A DNA stretch of 6,064 nt from assembly GCA_027063585.1 (NCBI GenBank), contig JAMORM010000096.1, positions 1 through 6,064 on the forward strand, read 5' to 3'. Shown in pieces: positions 5,372-6,064 of this stretch (position 1 is its first letter; every line of letters begins with the position of its first letter). The notes beneath the pieces were generated by a model. That model saw nothing but the letters and a program-made list of their open reading frames with translations. It had not been told where the DNA came from and did not search any database. Position numbers and translations under genes: made by a program. This stretch comes from Sulfurimonas sp. (lineage in GTDB: Bacteria; Campylobacterota; Campylobacteria; Campylobacterales; Sulfurimonadaceae).

Positions 5372-5447
5372 TCCCGAGTATAAAATAAAACTAGTTTTGA
5401 TTTACCGCGATTTTAATGCGTAATGTTACCATTATTTAATTATAAAG

Positions 5448-5455
5448 TGTATAAT
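5448..5455 (+). promoter_or_regulatory. Candidate -10 element of the eptA-like gene
   Basis: A perfect TATAAT stands at 5450-5455, preceded directly by TG (5448-5449), close to an extended -10. GTTACC (5425-5430) is a weak -35 at a 19-base spacing. A start near 5462 would leave a leader of about 57 bases. The upstream DNA is A/T rich, as in Campylobacterota promoters where the -35 is poorly conserved. Confidence 0.42.
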
Positions 5456-5518
5456 TTCAAACTTATTTATGTTTGCTTACATGTAATAAGATATTTTAAA
5501 CAAAAGAAGAATTTCTCC

Positions 5519-6064
5519 TTGAAAAGATTTACACAAACACAACTTATCATCTATATCAGTATATTTTTTATTTTATTTGACAATTACAGCTTTTTTCATA
5601 ATGTATTGCAGGTTTATCCTCTTAATTGGCATAACATTGGCTTTTTAATTTCGCTTGCGGTTATTCTTGTCTTTTTTATGATATTCCTTTTGAGCCTGTT
5701 TTGTTACAAGTATACGCTTAAACCGATTCTTATCACACTGCTTTTAGTCTCATCACTGACAAACTACTTTATGAACAGCTATCATGTTGTCATAGATGCA
5801 AGTATGATAAGAAATACATTGCAGACAAATATGCATGAATCTTTAGATTTAGTAACACTCAAACAGGTTTTGTATTTTGTCTTTTTGGGTCTTTTGCCGT
5901 CATATTTGGTATATAAAGCAAAAATACAATACAGACCGTTCAAACAAGAATTTTTTGCACGCTTAAAACTTGTCGGGCTTTCTTTAGCGATTATTCTTGC
6001 ATCATTCTTTTTGTTTAGTAAATTCTATACCTCATTTGTACGAGAACATAAGCCTTTACGCTAC
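5519..6064 (+). CDS. eptA: EptA-type lipid A phosphoethanolamine transferase (partial, N-terminal membrane domain only)
   Basis: The frame runs open for 182 codons from a TTG at 5519 to the right edge. The protein opens KRFTQTQLIIYISIFFILFDN and shows about five hydrophobic helices (about 8-25, 42-62, 69-85, 116-132, 149-167), the layout of the EptA/Mcr N-terminal membrane domain. The loop SYHVVIDASMIRNTLQTN (87-104) is characteristic, and Asn99, Thr103 and Glu107 keep the four-residue spacing of the phosphatidylethanolamine-binding residues known in EptA and MCR-1. The segment SFVREHKPLRY at the edge also fits the family just before the periplasmic sulfatase-fold domain, which is outside the window, so the nucleophilic Thr and zinc ligands cannot be checked. 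The family moves phosphoethanolamine to lipid A or other envelope targets and lowers sensitivity to cationic peptides. No ATG fits the frame upstream; GAAGAA lies about eight bases before the TTG. Campylobacter EptC is a close relative, so the exact target is open. Confidence 0.85.
   Translation, partial: MKRFTQTQLIIYISIFFILFDNYSFFHNVLQVYPLNWHNIGFLISLAVILVFFMIFLLSLFCYKYTLKPILITLLLVSSLTNYFMNSYHVVIDASMIRNTLQTNMHESLDLVTLKQVLYFVFLGLLPSYLVYKAKIQYRPFKQEFFARLKLVGLSLAIILASFFLFSKFYTSFVREHKPLRY

Overview
The window reads as part of a low-GC chromosome of a Campylobacterota member, most likely Sulfurimonas or a close relative. GlmU is near 434 residues, close to the length I recall for Helicobacter GlmU and sharing long stretches with it, and the flanking genes are A/T rich. 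The genus is an inference from remembered protein families, not from a search.

Layout from left to right. Positions 1-963 (minus) hold the first 321 codons of ycaO, the ATP-dependent partner of RimO in ribosomal protein S12 methylthiolation; the rest lies off the left edge. A 266-base spacer with a ycaO promoter and an exact 11-base tandem repeat follows. Positions 1230-2135 (minus) encode a haem-binding protoglobin domain fused to a four-helix PsiE-type membrane domain. Positions 2234-3166 (minus) encode a membrane-anchored helical protein fused to a dual-specificity phosphatase domain that stops 13 residues after its catalytic loop. A spacer of 282 bases carries two long perfect inverted repeats. 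Positions 3449-3943 and 3952-5256 (minus) form a glmU / deoxyinosine-type DNA glycosylase operon. A divergent spacer rich in palindromes separates glmU from the start of an EptA-type phosphoethanolamine transferase (5519-6064, plus), which runs off the right edge.

The main result is that the two accessory genes look like integron gene cassettes. The phosphatase stop codon lies inside the first box of a 70-base imperfect palindrome (2170-2239) with attC layout: a 7-base outer box pair, unpaired spacers of 4 and 5 bases, and an inner box pair that differs by one extra C, followed by a variable stem. The sequence GTTAT(A/G)CTACA on the minus strand recurs at both ends of the proposed phosphatase cassette (3200-3190 and 2176-2166), and the upstream copy is the exact complement of the attC R'' box, as expected for a cassette that once circularised. 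The site's CAAACGTTATG end recurs beyond the globin-PsiE gene at 1216-1206. No integrase gene is in the window, so this is a cassette island without a visible integron.

Functionally, ycaO, glmU, the glycosylase and eptA are housekeeping or envelope genes. The two cassette-like genes add a putative gas/redox-sensing membrane protein and a putative membrane phosphatase between them. Whether these two act together is not shown by the sequence.
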